Shown here: one piece after another, positions 15,588-23,192 of the stretch
Layout of the letters: each line of letters begins with the position of its first letter
Numbering within the stretch: the first letter of the stretch is position 1
NCBI GenBank assembly: GCA_041862635.1
Contig: JBGVTO010000289.1
Coordinates: 1 to 25,063 of the forward strand
Reading direction: 5' to 3'
DNA: 25,063 bases
From: NIOZ-UU13 sp041862635
Lineage (GTDB): Bacteria > Planctomycetota > Phycisphaerae > Sedimentisphaerales > Anaerobacaceae
Notes under the pieces: generated by a model
What the model was told of the DNA's origin: nothing
What the model saw: only the letters and a program-made list of their open reading frames with translations
Databases searched by the model: none
Position numbers and translations under genes: made by a program

Positions 15588-16924
15588 CAAGGTCAAGAAT
15601 TTTGTTCACAGCCACAGCTCTGTTGCTGGCCGGCTTAGTAAGTAGTGTTTTTGCGCTTGAACTGGCTGAGTGGAAATATCGAGCTGAGGTCACTATCGAA
15701 GATGGCACCGGCGAGTATTGCAAATTGACGCTCACACCTGACATTTACGATGCAGCGAGACCTGATTTTGGGGATATTCGACTTGTGGACACCCACGGTG
15801 AGCAGGTCCCGTACGTATTGGTTAAGCCAAAGGATACTACGGAGGAGCGAAAATATGAGCCGGCGCTAATAAACCGTTCAACAAATGCGGACAGGGCGGC
15901 TATGGTAACGCTGGACTTTGGGAAGAAGGTGGTGAAGAATTCCATTGAGGTTATGACACGGGGGAATAACTTCAGACGAGCCGTCAAAGTTGAGGGTTCC
16001 AACGATAATACTGAATTCGTTACATTGGTTGAGCATGCATACGTTTTTGCAGTTACTTTCGAAAGACGATTCGAGCAGGTTGATTTGCCGAAGAACGATT
16101 ACCGCTATTTGCGGATTACTGTTGCGCCAATGGTGACGGAAGAACAAAGTCCTGTTATCGATGAAGTAAGAGCATTTAAGATTGAGAAGGGCTTAGCCGA
16201 GCGTCACCCTGTGGAGATGGCGCTCATAGAGCACAGCGAAGATGAAAAAAGCAGCTCGAGTATTTACGTGTATGACCTTGTATATCGTCGTCTGCCGGTA
16301 AGTGAAATCGAATTCGATGTCGCTGATGATTCGTTTTACAGATATGTTACTGTCGAAGGCAGAGATGCCCAAACGCGCGAGGTCAAAGTTTACAGCGAAG
16401 ATAACAGACAGCGTACCAGAAACGTTGAGGTAAAGTGGGAAAGAATAATTAGCAGCACGGTTTACAGATACACCGAGGCCAGCGGGAAAAAGCGTGAAAA
16501 GCTGGCTTTGCGTATTCACTCAGGCAGGCGTGCTCACAGGTATCTAAAAATTACAATCAGGAACTACGATGACAAGCCTGTTGTCGTAAAGTCGGCATCG
16601 GCAAAGATGATAGCGCATAAGATAGTGTTTGCGAATATGGATAATGTGGCGCCTACACTTTATGTCGGCTCGGAATCAGCAAGAACGCCGCGGTATGACC
16701 TCGGGCACAGATTGAGTAATCCGCTACAGGTAAAAGCAAGGGCCGCTAAGCTGAGCGGTATTATCGACAATCCGCTGCTTGGACAAGTTGAGGAGAAACC
16801 TGTTGCTTGGACAGAGAAGCATAAGGTTTTGCTGTTGGTAATTATGGTGGTGATGGCGCTGGTTCTGGGCGGGTTCATATTGAAATCGTTTAAATCCATT
16901 CAAAGCGAACAGGTTGAAAATTAA
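15584..16924 (+). CDS. DUF3999-like exported protein with C-terminal membrane anchor
   Basis: This 446-residue protein starts in an ATGA overlap with the DUF2339 gene, a sign of coupled translation. Residues 1-24 are a signal peptide (LLLAGLVSSVFA). A long extracytoplasmic part is rich in beta strands (PDFGDIRLVDTHGEQVPYVL; YRYLRITVAPM; HRYLKITIRNYD), fitting discoidin-like/DUF3999 architecture. A single hydrophobic helix at about 412-434 (VLLLVIMVVMALVLGGFIL) is followed by a short positive tail. It should be periplasmic, anchored in the inner membrane beside its DUF2339 partner. The family assignment rests on the neighbour and the fold pattern; function is unknown. Confidence 0.82.
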   Translation: MTRSRILFTATALLLAGLVSSVFALELAEWKYRAEVTIEDGTGEYCKLTLTPDIYDAARPDFGDIRLVDTHGEQVPYVLVKPKDTTEERKYEPALINRSTNADRAAMVTLDFGKKVVKNSIEVMTRGNNFRRAVKVEGSNDNTEFVTLVEHAYVFAVTFERRFEQVDLPKNDYRYLRITVAPMVTEEQSPVIDEVRAFKIEKGLAERHPVEMALIEHSEDEKSSSSIYVYDLVYRRLPVSEIEFDVADDSFYRYVTVEGRDAQTREVKVYSEDNRQRTRNVEVKWERIISSTVYRYTEASGKKREKLALRIHSGRRAHRYLKITIRNYDDKPVVVKSASAKMIAHKIVFANMDNVAPTLYVGSESARTPRYDLGHRLSNPLQVKARAAKLSGIIDNPLLGQVEEKPVAWTEKHKVLLLVIMVVMALVLGGFILKSFKSIQSEQVEN

Positions 16925-16941
16925 GCGCCTGAAGGAAAGTA

Positions 16942-16983
16942 CCCGCCAACGGCGGGTTTCGATCCTGAACCAGCTTCGCTGGT
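16942..16983. repeat. Two adjacent hairpins upstream of mnmA
   Basis: CCCGCCAACGGCGGGT (16942-16957) and ACCAGCTTCGCTGGT (16969-16983; 6-bp stem, TTC loop) lie between the DUF3999 stop and the mnmA start. There is no T-run, so a classical terminator is unlikely. The first repeats the unit at 2412-2427 and may be a dispersed repeat; both could structure the mnmA leader. Confidence 0.5.
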
Positions 16984-16997
16984 GAAATATTTACAAA

Positions 16998-18053
16998 ATG
17001 GTTGCTGAGCGAAAAAAAGTTTTTGTTGCGCTTAGCGGCGGAGTTGATAGCTCGACTGCCGCTGCATTACTGAACCAGAATGGTTTCAATTGTGCAGGCG
17101 TATTTATGATTACCTGCGACGAGAGCCACCATGCGCAGGCAGACGCCGAACAGTTGTGCGAGAAATTAGGTATAAAGCTTTATGTGCTGGACCTCCGCAG
17201 GGATTTTGAACGAATTCTTGACTATTTTTGCAGTGAATACAGAAAAGCTCGGACGCCAAACCCGTGCGTTTTGTGCAACAGATATATTAAATTTGGGAAA
17301 TTGTGGGATTTTGCACGAAGCAATGGAGCCGGATTGCTTGCCACAGGTCACTATGCAAGGATTCTTAAGCACAATAACCATATAGGCTTGTACGAGAGTC
17401 TTAATGCTGCTAAAGACCAGTCTTACGTTTTGTCAATGATTAATAAGGAGATATTGCCTTACCTTATCTTACCGATGGGTAACTATTCGAAGGACCAGAC
17501 ACGTCAGATAGCAGCTAAGTTCGGTTTGGGTACCGAATACAAGGTTGAATCTCAGGAGATATGTTTTGTACCAGACAATGATTATGTAGCTTTGCTTGAG
17601 CAGCGGTGCCCGGAACTTGTCCGCAAGGGAAATATTGTCGATAGCAGCGGCAAGGTTCTCGGCGAACATAACGGCGTGCACAGGTTCACCATCGGTCAAC
17701 GGCGAGGGCTGCGTGTTGCAATGGGCAAGCCTTACTATGTGGTGAAGATTGATGCCGAAAATAATACGGTTACGCTTGGCCCGAAAGAAGAAATTATGCA
17801 CAGCAAACTTTGGGCAACAGGGGTGAATTGGCTCACTGATGAGCCGGCCTCATCTTTTCAGGCGAAGGTGAAAATACGTTACAACGATAGAGGCTCTCCA
17901 GCGAGGGTTTCTCCGCAAGGGAGCAGCGTTGCCGTTGAGTTTGATGAGCCAAATTCGGCCATAACGCCGGGCCAGTTAGCCGCCTTCTATGTTCAGGAAG
18001 AAAACAACAGCCGGCTCATCGGCGGCGCATGGATTGACAAGGCATCAAATTAG
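16998..18053 (+). CDS. mnmA: tRNA-specific 2-thiouridylase MnmA
   Basis: MnmA installs the 2-thio group on U34 of Lys, Glu and Gln tRNAs in the cytoplasm, using ATP and persulfide sulfur. The 351-residue length is typical. The PP-loop ATP motif SGGVDSS is at residues 13-19. The catalytic Cys90 lies in TPNPCVLCN and the second, persulfide-carrying Cys189 in SQEICFVPD. GHYAR (about 117-121) and RFTIGQRRGL in the central domain are family hallmarks. ATG 16998 has no clear Shine-Dalgarno, and two hairpins lie just upstream. This housekeeping gene sits between the DUF3999 gene and LPS genes; nothing suggests a functional link with them. Confidence 0.96.
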   Translation: MVAERKKVFVALSGGVDSSTAAALLNQNGFNCAGVFMITCDESHHAQADAEQLCEKLGIKLYVLDLRRDFERILDYFCSEYRKARTPNPCVLCNRYIKFGKLWDFARSNGAGLLATGHYARILKHNNHIGLYESLNAAKDQSYVLSMINKEILPYLILPMGNYSKDQTRQIAAKFGLGTEYKVESQEICFVPDNDYVALLEQRCPELVRKGNIVDSSGKVLGEHNGVHRFTIGQRRGLRVAMGKPYYVVKIDAENNTVTLGPKEEIMHSKLWATGVNWLTDEPASSFQAKVKIRYNDRGSPARVSPQGSSVAVEFDEPNSAITPGQLAAFYVQEENNSRLIGGAWIDKASN

Positions 18054-18090
18054 TTAGTATTATACTGATAAGAATCTACGGCTTTTGAAT

Positions 18091-19143
18091 ATGCGAGCAA
18101 ACGATAACATTTTGGACCTGCTCAGAGAAGAGGGAGCTGAAGCTGCGCGGAAATCGCAACGAGGGGTGATATTGCAGCCGGGGGCTATTGGTGATTGTAT
18201 ATTGACGCTGCCGTTAGCTGCGTTTATGAAGGACGTTCTCGGACTGGGCGGAGTTGATATTCTTGGGCATAGTGAATACGTCGGTATTTTACCAGGTAGG
18301 ACCTGTATTGACAGCATCAGCTCCATAGATTCAATAGATTTACATCGATTGTTCGTAGATACCAAAGCATTTGACTTAAAAGACGGGGACCCTTTGATAA
18401 GCACATTTTCCGGTTATGCCTGGATCACGACATTTCTGGGTGAGCCGGACAGCAACTTTGAACAAAATCTGATTTTCACTGCCAATTGCAGCCACAGTGC
18501 TGAAGTTATAACCCTGTCTATGAAGCCGCCAAAAGGTTTCTCCAGACATTTAACCGACTTTTACATAGAGCATTTTATCAACCAGAGCGGTTTATTTTTG
18601 CAGCCCCGGCAGGTTAGGCCGGGTGATTGCTCAATAACAGCAACCGACGCGGATATAGCCCAGGGTAAGGAACTGCTGAAAGAAACGGGCCTCGAGCCTG
18701 GTCAGAAGCTGGTGATTATTCAGCCGGGCAGTGGTGGACTTAGCAAATGCTGGTACCTTGATAATTTTTTGGCTGTGGCCAAAGAGCTTGATTCAAAAGG
18801 TATTGAAGTAATCTTCTTATTAGGGCCTGCTGAGGTGGACAGATTCAACGGTGCAACAATTAAGAACATAAGCAAGGTTGCAAGGTGCCTGAGGGATTTG
18901 TCCTTAGCGCAGGTACTGGGGCTTTTGAGCTGTTCGAGCGGGTTCATCGGCAACGATAGCGGGATTACGCATCTGGCTGCCGGGTTGGGGGTCAGGACGT
19001 TAGCTGTTTTTGGCCCAACTAATCCGGCAGTATATATACCCATTGGGCCGGCTGTAAAAGTATTTGCAAATAATACTGCAGCTTTTGCCAAGAAACCCTC
19101 CGCGAGCCTGCAGCGTGAGCTTTTGGACGTTTTTATGGCGTAA
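18091..19143 (+). CDS. Glycosyltransferase family 9 (heptosyltransferase-like)
   Basis: This is a 350-residue GT-B enzyme of the family that adds heptose to the LPS inner core. The N-terminal ILQPGAIGDCILTLPLA is the family-9 start motif. The donor-binding half has IIQPGSGGLSKCWYLDNF and GNDSGITHLAAGLGVRTLAVFG, followed by PTNP. ATG 18091 is preferred over the in-frame TTG at 18085; neither has a strong ribosome site. It is followed by lpxD and lpxI, which supports a lipid A/core role. Whether heptose is the sugar cannot be read from the sequence. Confidence 0.9.
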   Translation: MRANDNILDLLREEGAEAARKSQRGVILQPGAIGDCILTLPLAAFMKDVLGLGGVDILGHSEYVGILPGRTCIDSISSIDSIDLHRLFVDTKAFDLKDGDPLISTFSGYAWITTFLGEPDSNFEQNLIFTANCSHSAEVITLSMKPPKGFSRHLTDFYIEHFINQSGLFLQPRQVRPGDCSITATDADIAQGKELLKETGLEPGQKLVIIQPGSGGLSKCWYLDNFLAVAKELDSKGIEVIFLLGPAEVDRFNGATIKNISKVARCLRDLSLAQVLGLLSCSSGFIGNDSGITHLAAGLGVRTLAVFGPTNPAVYIPIGPAVKVFANNTAAFAKKPSASLQRELLDVFMA

Positions 19144-19228
19144 TGAATGTTCGAGAGCTTCGTTCAGACCAGATAGTACAAGATATTACAGGAGAAACTT
19201 TTTTTCAACAAAGATAGACTTCAAGCGG

Positions 19229-19294
19229 TTGACCCCGTTAGAAATTCTAAATGAGTACTGATACTTAGAAAAAAGGGATTTCTAACGGGGTTGA
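19229..19294. repeat. 58-bp palindromic element with TTGA direct repeats upstream of lpxD
   Basis: The arms CCCCGTTAGAAAT (19233-19245) and ATTTCTAACGGGG (19278-19290) form a perfect 13-bp inverted repeat, with TTGA on both sides (19229-19232 and 19291-19294). The interior is unlike the other copies but carries its own small inverted repeat (TTCTAA...TTAGAA). It lies in the 287-base gap between the GT9 gene and lpxD, which otherwise shows nothing recognisable. Confidence 0.75.
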
Positions 19295-19430
19295 CCACCG
19301 ACCGATTTTTCTGTTATAATAACCAGGTTTTAATATTGCCCTATGATTTGTGGATTTTGGCGAGCTCAGTCGAGTTGCAATCGGGTATGTCAGATGTAGT
19401 CTAAAAGAGATTTCTCGTAAAGGTGTCTAT

Positions 19431-20504
19431 ATGCAGGAAAAAACTTTAGGCGAATTAGCTGATTACGTAGATGGACGGGTCTGCGGCGACCCTAATGTGA
19501 TAATTAAGTCAGCCTCGACACTTACCAGGGCGAGCGAAGGTGACATTAGCTTCCTGACCAACCGTAAATATGAGAAGCAACTGCGGACGACCAAGGCAAG
19601 TGCGGTAATTGTGGGTAAGGAAACGCCCACAGCTTCGGTTCCCCTTCTGATAGCCGAGGACCCCTACTATGCCTTTATGCAGATAATGGTGCTGCTTCAC
19701 GGGCATCGTAAGCACAAAAAGGTAGGGATAAGCACTCGGGCTTCAATCTCTGACAGTGCGAAAATTGGCGCAGACTGCCAAATTCATGATTATGCAACAA
19801 TAGCCGATGGGGCAAAAATCGGCGATGGCTGCATAATCTATCCCTGCGTACACGTTGGGCAAGGTGTGCAAATTGGTAATGACAGTATAATCTATCCCAA
19901 TGTTACTATTTACGATGGATGTAAAATAGGCAATCGTGTAATTATAAATGCGAATTCGACAATAGGCGAAGACGGGTTCGGCTATGCCACCCATAAGGGC
20001 ATACACCACAAAATACCACAGACTGGTATTGTGGTTATAGAAGATGACGTTGAAATCGGTGCTTGCTGTGGGATCGAACGAGGCACACTTGGTGACACAG
20101 TGATAGGCCAGGGTAGTAAGCTGGGTGACCTTGTTACGATAGGTCACGGCACAAGAATCGGGCCACATTGTTTGCTTGTGGCCCAGGTGGGAATTGCCGG
20201 CTCGACCACTCTCGGGCATCATTGTTTAGTCGGTGGGCAGGTCGGTATTGTGGGTCATGTCAACATCGGAAACAATGTTACGATTGCAGCCCAGGCTGGT
20301 GTTATTAACAACATTCCAGACGGCAAAGTGGTCTTGGGTGCGCCTGCTATCGAGGCAAACCTGGGCAAGCGAGCATACGGCATGATACAATATCTGCCAG
20401 AGATACGACAAAGCATTCGCGACCTTCAGAGCCGAATGGAACGAATTTCCTCACTAACCGAAACCAATTCTGAAAGGACTCCACCCCCGCCTTTGGATGA
20501 ATGA
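19431..20504 (+). CDS. lpxD: UDP-3-O-acylglucosamine N-acyltransferase LpxD
   Basis: LpxD transfers a 3-hydroxyacyl chain from ACP to the 2-amino group of UDP-3-O-acylglucosamine, the third step of lipid A synthesis, in the cytoplasm. The start is ATG 19431 (MQEKTLGELADYVDG), with AAAGGTG seven bases upstream; the frame extends to a GTG at 19350 but lacks homology there. The product is 357 residues. The uridine-binding N-terminal domain covers about 1-95 (EGDISFLTNRKY). A left-handed beta helix of hexapeptide repeats covers about 100-305, with GEDGFGYA and the catalytic His239 in TIGHGTRIG. The C-terminal helix ends in a Pro-rich tail (PPPPLDE). Nothing is truncated. Confidence 0.96.
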   Translation: MQEKTLGELADYVDGRVCGDPNVIIKSASTLTRASEGDISFLTNRKYEKQLRTTKASAVIVGKETPTASVPLLIAEDPYYAFMQIMVLLHGHRKHKKVGISTRASISDSAKIGADCQIHDYATIADGAKIGDGCIIYPCVHVGQGVQIGNDSIIYPNVTIYDGCKIGNRVIINANSTIGEDGFGYATHKGIHHKIPQTGIVVIEDDVEIGACCGIERGTLGDTVIGQGSKLGDLVTIGHGTRIGPHCLLVAQVGIAGSTTLGHHCLVGGQVGIVGHVNIGNNVTIAAQAGVINNIPDGKVVLGAPAIEANLGKRAYGMIQYLPEIRQSIRDLQSRMERISSLTETNSERTPPPPLDE

Positions 20505-20607
20505 GCTTACCCCTGCCCGCCGCCCCGACTCGCGTCGGAAGACGCGGGAGCAGGCAAAACGGAGATAATAAATCGCGAACCGGCAAGCCTTAAAAGCCGG
20601 CTGCCTG

Positions 20608-20633
20608 CACCTGTGTTTGCCTCAACACAGGTG
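20608..20633. repeat. Hairpin with 10-bp perfect stem
   Basis: CACCTGTGTT and AACACAGGTG pair around the loop TGCCTC. CACAGGTG appears again just downstream (GCACGCACAGGTGAGC). With no following T-run, it is either a repeat or an atypical transcript-end structure after lpxD. Confidence 0.5.
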
Positions 20634-20665
20634 GCGCACGCACAGGTGAGCGATAGGATAATTTA

Positions 20666-20782
20666 AAGTGCCTAAAGTGACACTTATGTGTCATCCTGAG
20701 GCGAAGCCGAAGGATCTGACTAACGAGAAAGAGATTCTTCTCTTCGCTCAGAATGAAAGCTTTGCTGTCACTTTAGGCACTT
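20666..20782. mobile_element. 117-bp MITE-like element with 17-bp terminal inverted repeats
   Basis: AAGTGCCTAAAGTGACA (20666-20682) and TGTCACTTTAGGCACTT (20766-20782) are perfect inverted repeats. Inside, TCATCCTGAGGCGAAGC ... GGATCT and AGATTCTTC ... CTCAGAATGA form a second, imperfect inverted pair. The inner sequence resembles the widely dispersed bacterial repeat of the form TCATTCTGAGCGAAGCGAAG. It encodes nothing, so any movement would need a transposase supplied elsewhere. No flanking direct repeat was found. Confidence 0.7.
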
Positions 20783-20855
20783 GAGTTCGAGATATAAGTA
20801 AAATGAATTTCAGAATCAGTAACGTTGAGATTGGTTTGGATGCGCAAACGATATT

Positions 20856-21692
20856 ATGAATAGTCCAGATGTGCTTGGTTTAATTGCTGGAGAAGGCAGA
20901 CTGCCCTTTCTTGTAGCGGCCGGCGCCAAACAGGCGGGATTAAGAGTAATCTGCGTCGGCTTAGCGGAAACGGCTGAGCACAGCCTCGCTGACGAAGTTG
21001 ATGTGTTTTACCGAGTTGCAATTGCCCGGCCTGGGATGTGGATACGAAAGTTAAGGAAGCACAGCGTAACCAGAACAATTATGGTTGGGCGAGTGCCAAA
21101 GGGTCGGCTTTTCACACCATGGCGAATCCTGCGATATCTGCCCGACTGGCGAGCATTCAGGATATATTACTGGCGGCTGCGGGGCAAGAACAAACTGACA
21201 GATTCGATTTTGTGTGCCGTGGCCGACGAGCTGGCAAGCGGCGGGATAGTGCTGGAGAACTCAATTATGTATTGCAAGGAACACCTGGCAACGGCGGGCC
21301 TGATGACGACAACACCATTGCGACCATCGGTCAGGGGTGATATTGAATTCGGCTGGGAAATAGTTAAAAAGCTCGGTGAGCTGGATATAGGCCAGGCGAT
21401 TGCAGTGAAGGAAAAAGAGGTAATCGCCGTCGAGGCAATAGAAGGTACAGCAGAGATGATCGAGCGAGCCGGCCGATTCTGTAAATCGGGAGGCTGGACA
21501 CTAATCAAGGCTTCGAAACCCCAGCAGGATATGCGTTTTGATGTGCCGTGCGTGGGACCTGATACTATCAGAAGTCTGGCCGAAAACGGAGGCAAATGTC
21601 TGGTTGTGGAGGCAGCCAAGACGATAATTATCGAGAAACCCGAGACAATAAAACTTGCCAATCAATTAGGCATAACCATTTTTGGGTGTTGA
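20856..21692 (+). CDS. lpxI: UDP-2,3-diacylglucosamine diphosphatase LpxI
   Basis: LpxI hydrolyses UDP-2,3-diacylglucosamine to lipid X and UMP and replaces LpxH in many lineages. The 278-residue length is typical. The N-terminal domain starts LGLIAGEGRLPFLVAAGAKQ and includes VGRVPKG. The C-terminal DUF1009 domain carries QAIAVKEKEVIAVEAIEGT and QDMRFDVPCVGPDTI, the family's conserved active-site region. Proximity to lpxD supports the lipid A role. The stop codon TGA (21690-21692) is part of the TTGA direct repeat of a palindromic element that begins at the next base. The end of the gene may therefore have been set by that insertion, though the terminus (LGITIFGC) looks normal for the family. 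Confidence 0.95.
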   Translation: MNSPDVLGLIAGEGRLPFLVAAGAKQAGLRVICVGLAETAEHSLADEVDVFYRVAIARPGMWIRKLRKHSVTRTIMVGRVPKGRLFTPWRILRYLPDWRAFRIYYWRLRGKNKLTDSILCAVADELASGGIVLENSIMYCKEHLATAGLMTTTPLRPSVRGDIEFGWEIVKKLGELDIGQAIAVKEKEVIAVEAIEGTAEMIERAGRFCKSGGWTLIKASKPQQDMRFDVPCVGPDTIRSLAENGGKCLVVEAAKTIIIEKPETIKLANQLGITIFGC

Positions 21693-21734
21693 CACCGTTA
21701 GAAATCCGACGGAAAAAGTCTCTAACGGGCTTGA
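21689..21734. repeat. 38-bp palindromic element with TTGA direct repeats at the lpxI stop codon
   Basis: CACCGTTAGAAAT (from 21693) and CTCTAACGGGC (to 21730) are degenerate arms of the 58- to 62-bp family and share the core CCGTTAGA. TTGA flanks both ends exactly (21689-21692 and 21731-21734). The left TTGA contains the lpxI stop codon. Confidence 0.65.
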
Positions 21735-21778
21735 GATACCATAATTTCACTGTAATACGTACTCTAAAGCAAAACCGT

Positions 21779-23176
21779 ATGGCCAAATTTCCATTTCAAC
21801 TTTTAATCAAACTCACTTATCCGAAGAAACGTACGGAACGTTTATTATGTACCGCCCTTTTGCGAGTTATTCCCGGCAAACGAAAGGTTTATGACGCCAT
21901 GTGGGATGACAGAAGTGTAATTGTAAAGGTGTTTTCACATCAGATAAGTGCAAGACGCCATCTTAAACGAGAATGGCGGGGATTAAACCTGCTTTCGAGC
22001 AGAGGACTGAGCGCACCGAAGCCTTTATTTTACGGGCAAACGGAAGACAGGCGATGGGCTGTGATAGTGGAAAAGATAGCCGACTCATTAACGGTTTTCG
22101 ATGTCTTTCAAAAAACACACGAACCAGCTAAGAAGCTTGACCTGTTGGTCTTGGTCTGTAGGGAGCTGGCCAAACAACACTGCAAGGGGGTTTTGCAAAA
22201 AGATTTACATTTGGGAAATTTTTTATTAGAAGGCGATAAGGTTTTCGCGCTTGATGTCGGGCAGATGCGATTCCTGCGGTGCGAGGCTGGAAGAAAAAGC
22301 AGTATTTCTCAGTTAGCTATGTTAGCGTTCTGTTTACCGGATACTAATACAGAGTCCATCTCAACGCTCTGTAAGGAGTATTTCAAAGCCCGCGGATGGC
22401 ATTTTAGAAATTCGGACGAGATATTATTCCAAGAACAATTGACTGTACACAGAAGAAGATCGCTTAGGAAGGGATTAAAAAAATGTCTGCGAACAAGTAA
22501 AAGACATTTGCGAGTTAAGACCGGCAGGTATCTTGCAGTGTTTGACAGAGCTTTATGTCAGCAAGCCGAGCAATTTGATTTTATAGAACAAATAGATACG
22601 CTGATGGACAAGGGACGGATTCTTAAAGACGGCGATACCTGTTATATATCCCGTTTAACGTGGAACAGCAAGGATGTGGTGGTCAAACGATATAATCACA
22701 AAGGATTTATTCATTCACTTCGTCATACAATAAAGAAGTCCCGTGCCCGGCGAGCCTGGCTGCACGGACATCGGCTCGAGACGCTGAAAATAGCTACGCC
22801 GAAACCGTTGGCCTATATTGAGCAGTATAAGGGAAAGCTTATATGGAAATCTTATCTGGTTACCGAATATGTTAAAGGACAGAAACTTTATGATTTTTTG
22901 CAGGCTGACAGGACGAAGCAAGAACAGCGCTCCATCGTAACTCGGCAAGTCAAAGAACTGCTCAGGGAGATGGGAAAAGACGGCATCACACACGGCGATT
23001 TGAAACACACCAATATTTTAATCACCGGCAACGGCCCGGTTCTAACCGACCTTGACGGAATGAAAGTGCACAAATGGATTTGGCTTTACAAACTCAGACA
23101 TGCAAAAGACCTGGAACGATTTGCAAACAGGCAATATAAAGGCCGTACTATCCTGAATAATGCGGAGGTCTCTTAG
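21779..23176 (+). CDS. Tandem lipopolysaccharide kinase (Kdo/heptose kinase-like, InaA/WaaP family) with two kinase domains
   Basis: This 465-residue protein starts at ATG 21779 (MAKFPFQLLIKL); the frame extends upstream into lpxI and the palindromic element but lacks homology there. The first kinase-like half has VIVKVFSHQ (the lysine), KREWRGLNLL (the glutamate), QKDLHLGNFLL (catalytic loop) and ALDVGQ (metal site). The second half repeats the plan: VVVKRYN, a region ending TPKPL, THGDLKHTNIL and LTDLDGM. LPS core kinases are normally single-domain, so this is a fusion or duplication. It would phosphorylate inner-core sugars such as Kdo at the cytoplasmic face. Both catalytic loops keep Asp and Asn, so both halves may be active. 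The first has KD instead of HGD. No clear ribosome site was seen. Confidence 0.87.
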   Translation: MAKFPFQLLIKLTYPKKRTERLLCTALLRVIPGKRKVYDAMWDDRSVIVKVFSHQISARRHLKREWRGLNLLSSRGLSAPKPLFYGQTEDRRWAVIVEKIADSLTVFDVFQKTHEPAKKLDLLVLVCRELAKQHCKGVLQKDLHLGNFLLEGDKVFALDVGQMRFLRCEAGRKSSISQLAMLAFCLPDTNTESISTLCKEYFKARGWHFRNSDEILFQEQLTVHRRRSLRKGLKKCLRTSKRHLRVKTGRYLAVFDRALCQQAEQFDFIEQIDTLMDKGRILKDGDTCYISRLTWNSKDVVVKRYNHKGFIHSLRHTIKKSRARRAWLHGHRLETLKIATPKPLAYIEQYKGKLIWKSYLVTEYVKGQKLYDFLQADRTKQEQRSIVTRQVKELLREMGKDGITHGDLKHTNILITGNGPVLTDLDGMKVHKWIWLYKLRHAKDLERFANRQYKGRTILNNAEVS

Positions 23177-23192
23177 GCCTGATATTCTGCCG

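Larger units (their letters stand above)
20505..20855. other. Palindrome-rich intergenic region between lpxD and lpxI
   Basis: These 351 bases contain no credible gene. They hold a G/C-rich interrupted hairpin (about 20515-20555; CGCGTC-GGAA-GACGCG inside CCTGC...GCAGG), CCGGC/GCCGG arms near 20579-20601, a 10-bp stem hairpin at 20608-20633 and the 117-bp element at 20666-20782. The last 70 bases are AT-rich and should contain the lpxI translation signals, but no clear Shine-Dalgarno was seen. Confidence 0.7.

Noticed and set aside
19350..19430. Longer lpxD start at GTG 19350
   Set aside because: The extra 27 residues have no LpxD homology, while ATG 19431 has AAAGGTG at the right distance and begins with the family N-terminus.
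19743..20222. 159-codon minus-strand frame opposite lpxD
   Set aside because: It is the complement shadow of the hexapeptide-repeat region, whose repeating codons leave the other strand open.
21167..21661. 164-codon minus-strand frame opposite lpxI
   Set aside because: Low-complexity Ser/Pro/Ile composition and full overlap with lpxI mark it as a shadow.
3909..21734. Reading the CCCCGTTAG palindromes as a CRISPR array or intrinsic terminators
   Set aside because: Copies are kilobases apart with no spacer regularity or cas genes; they lack T-runs and several lie within genes.
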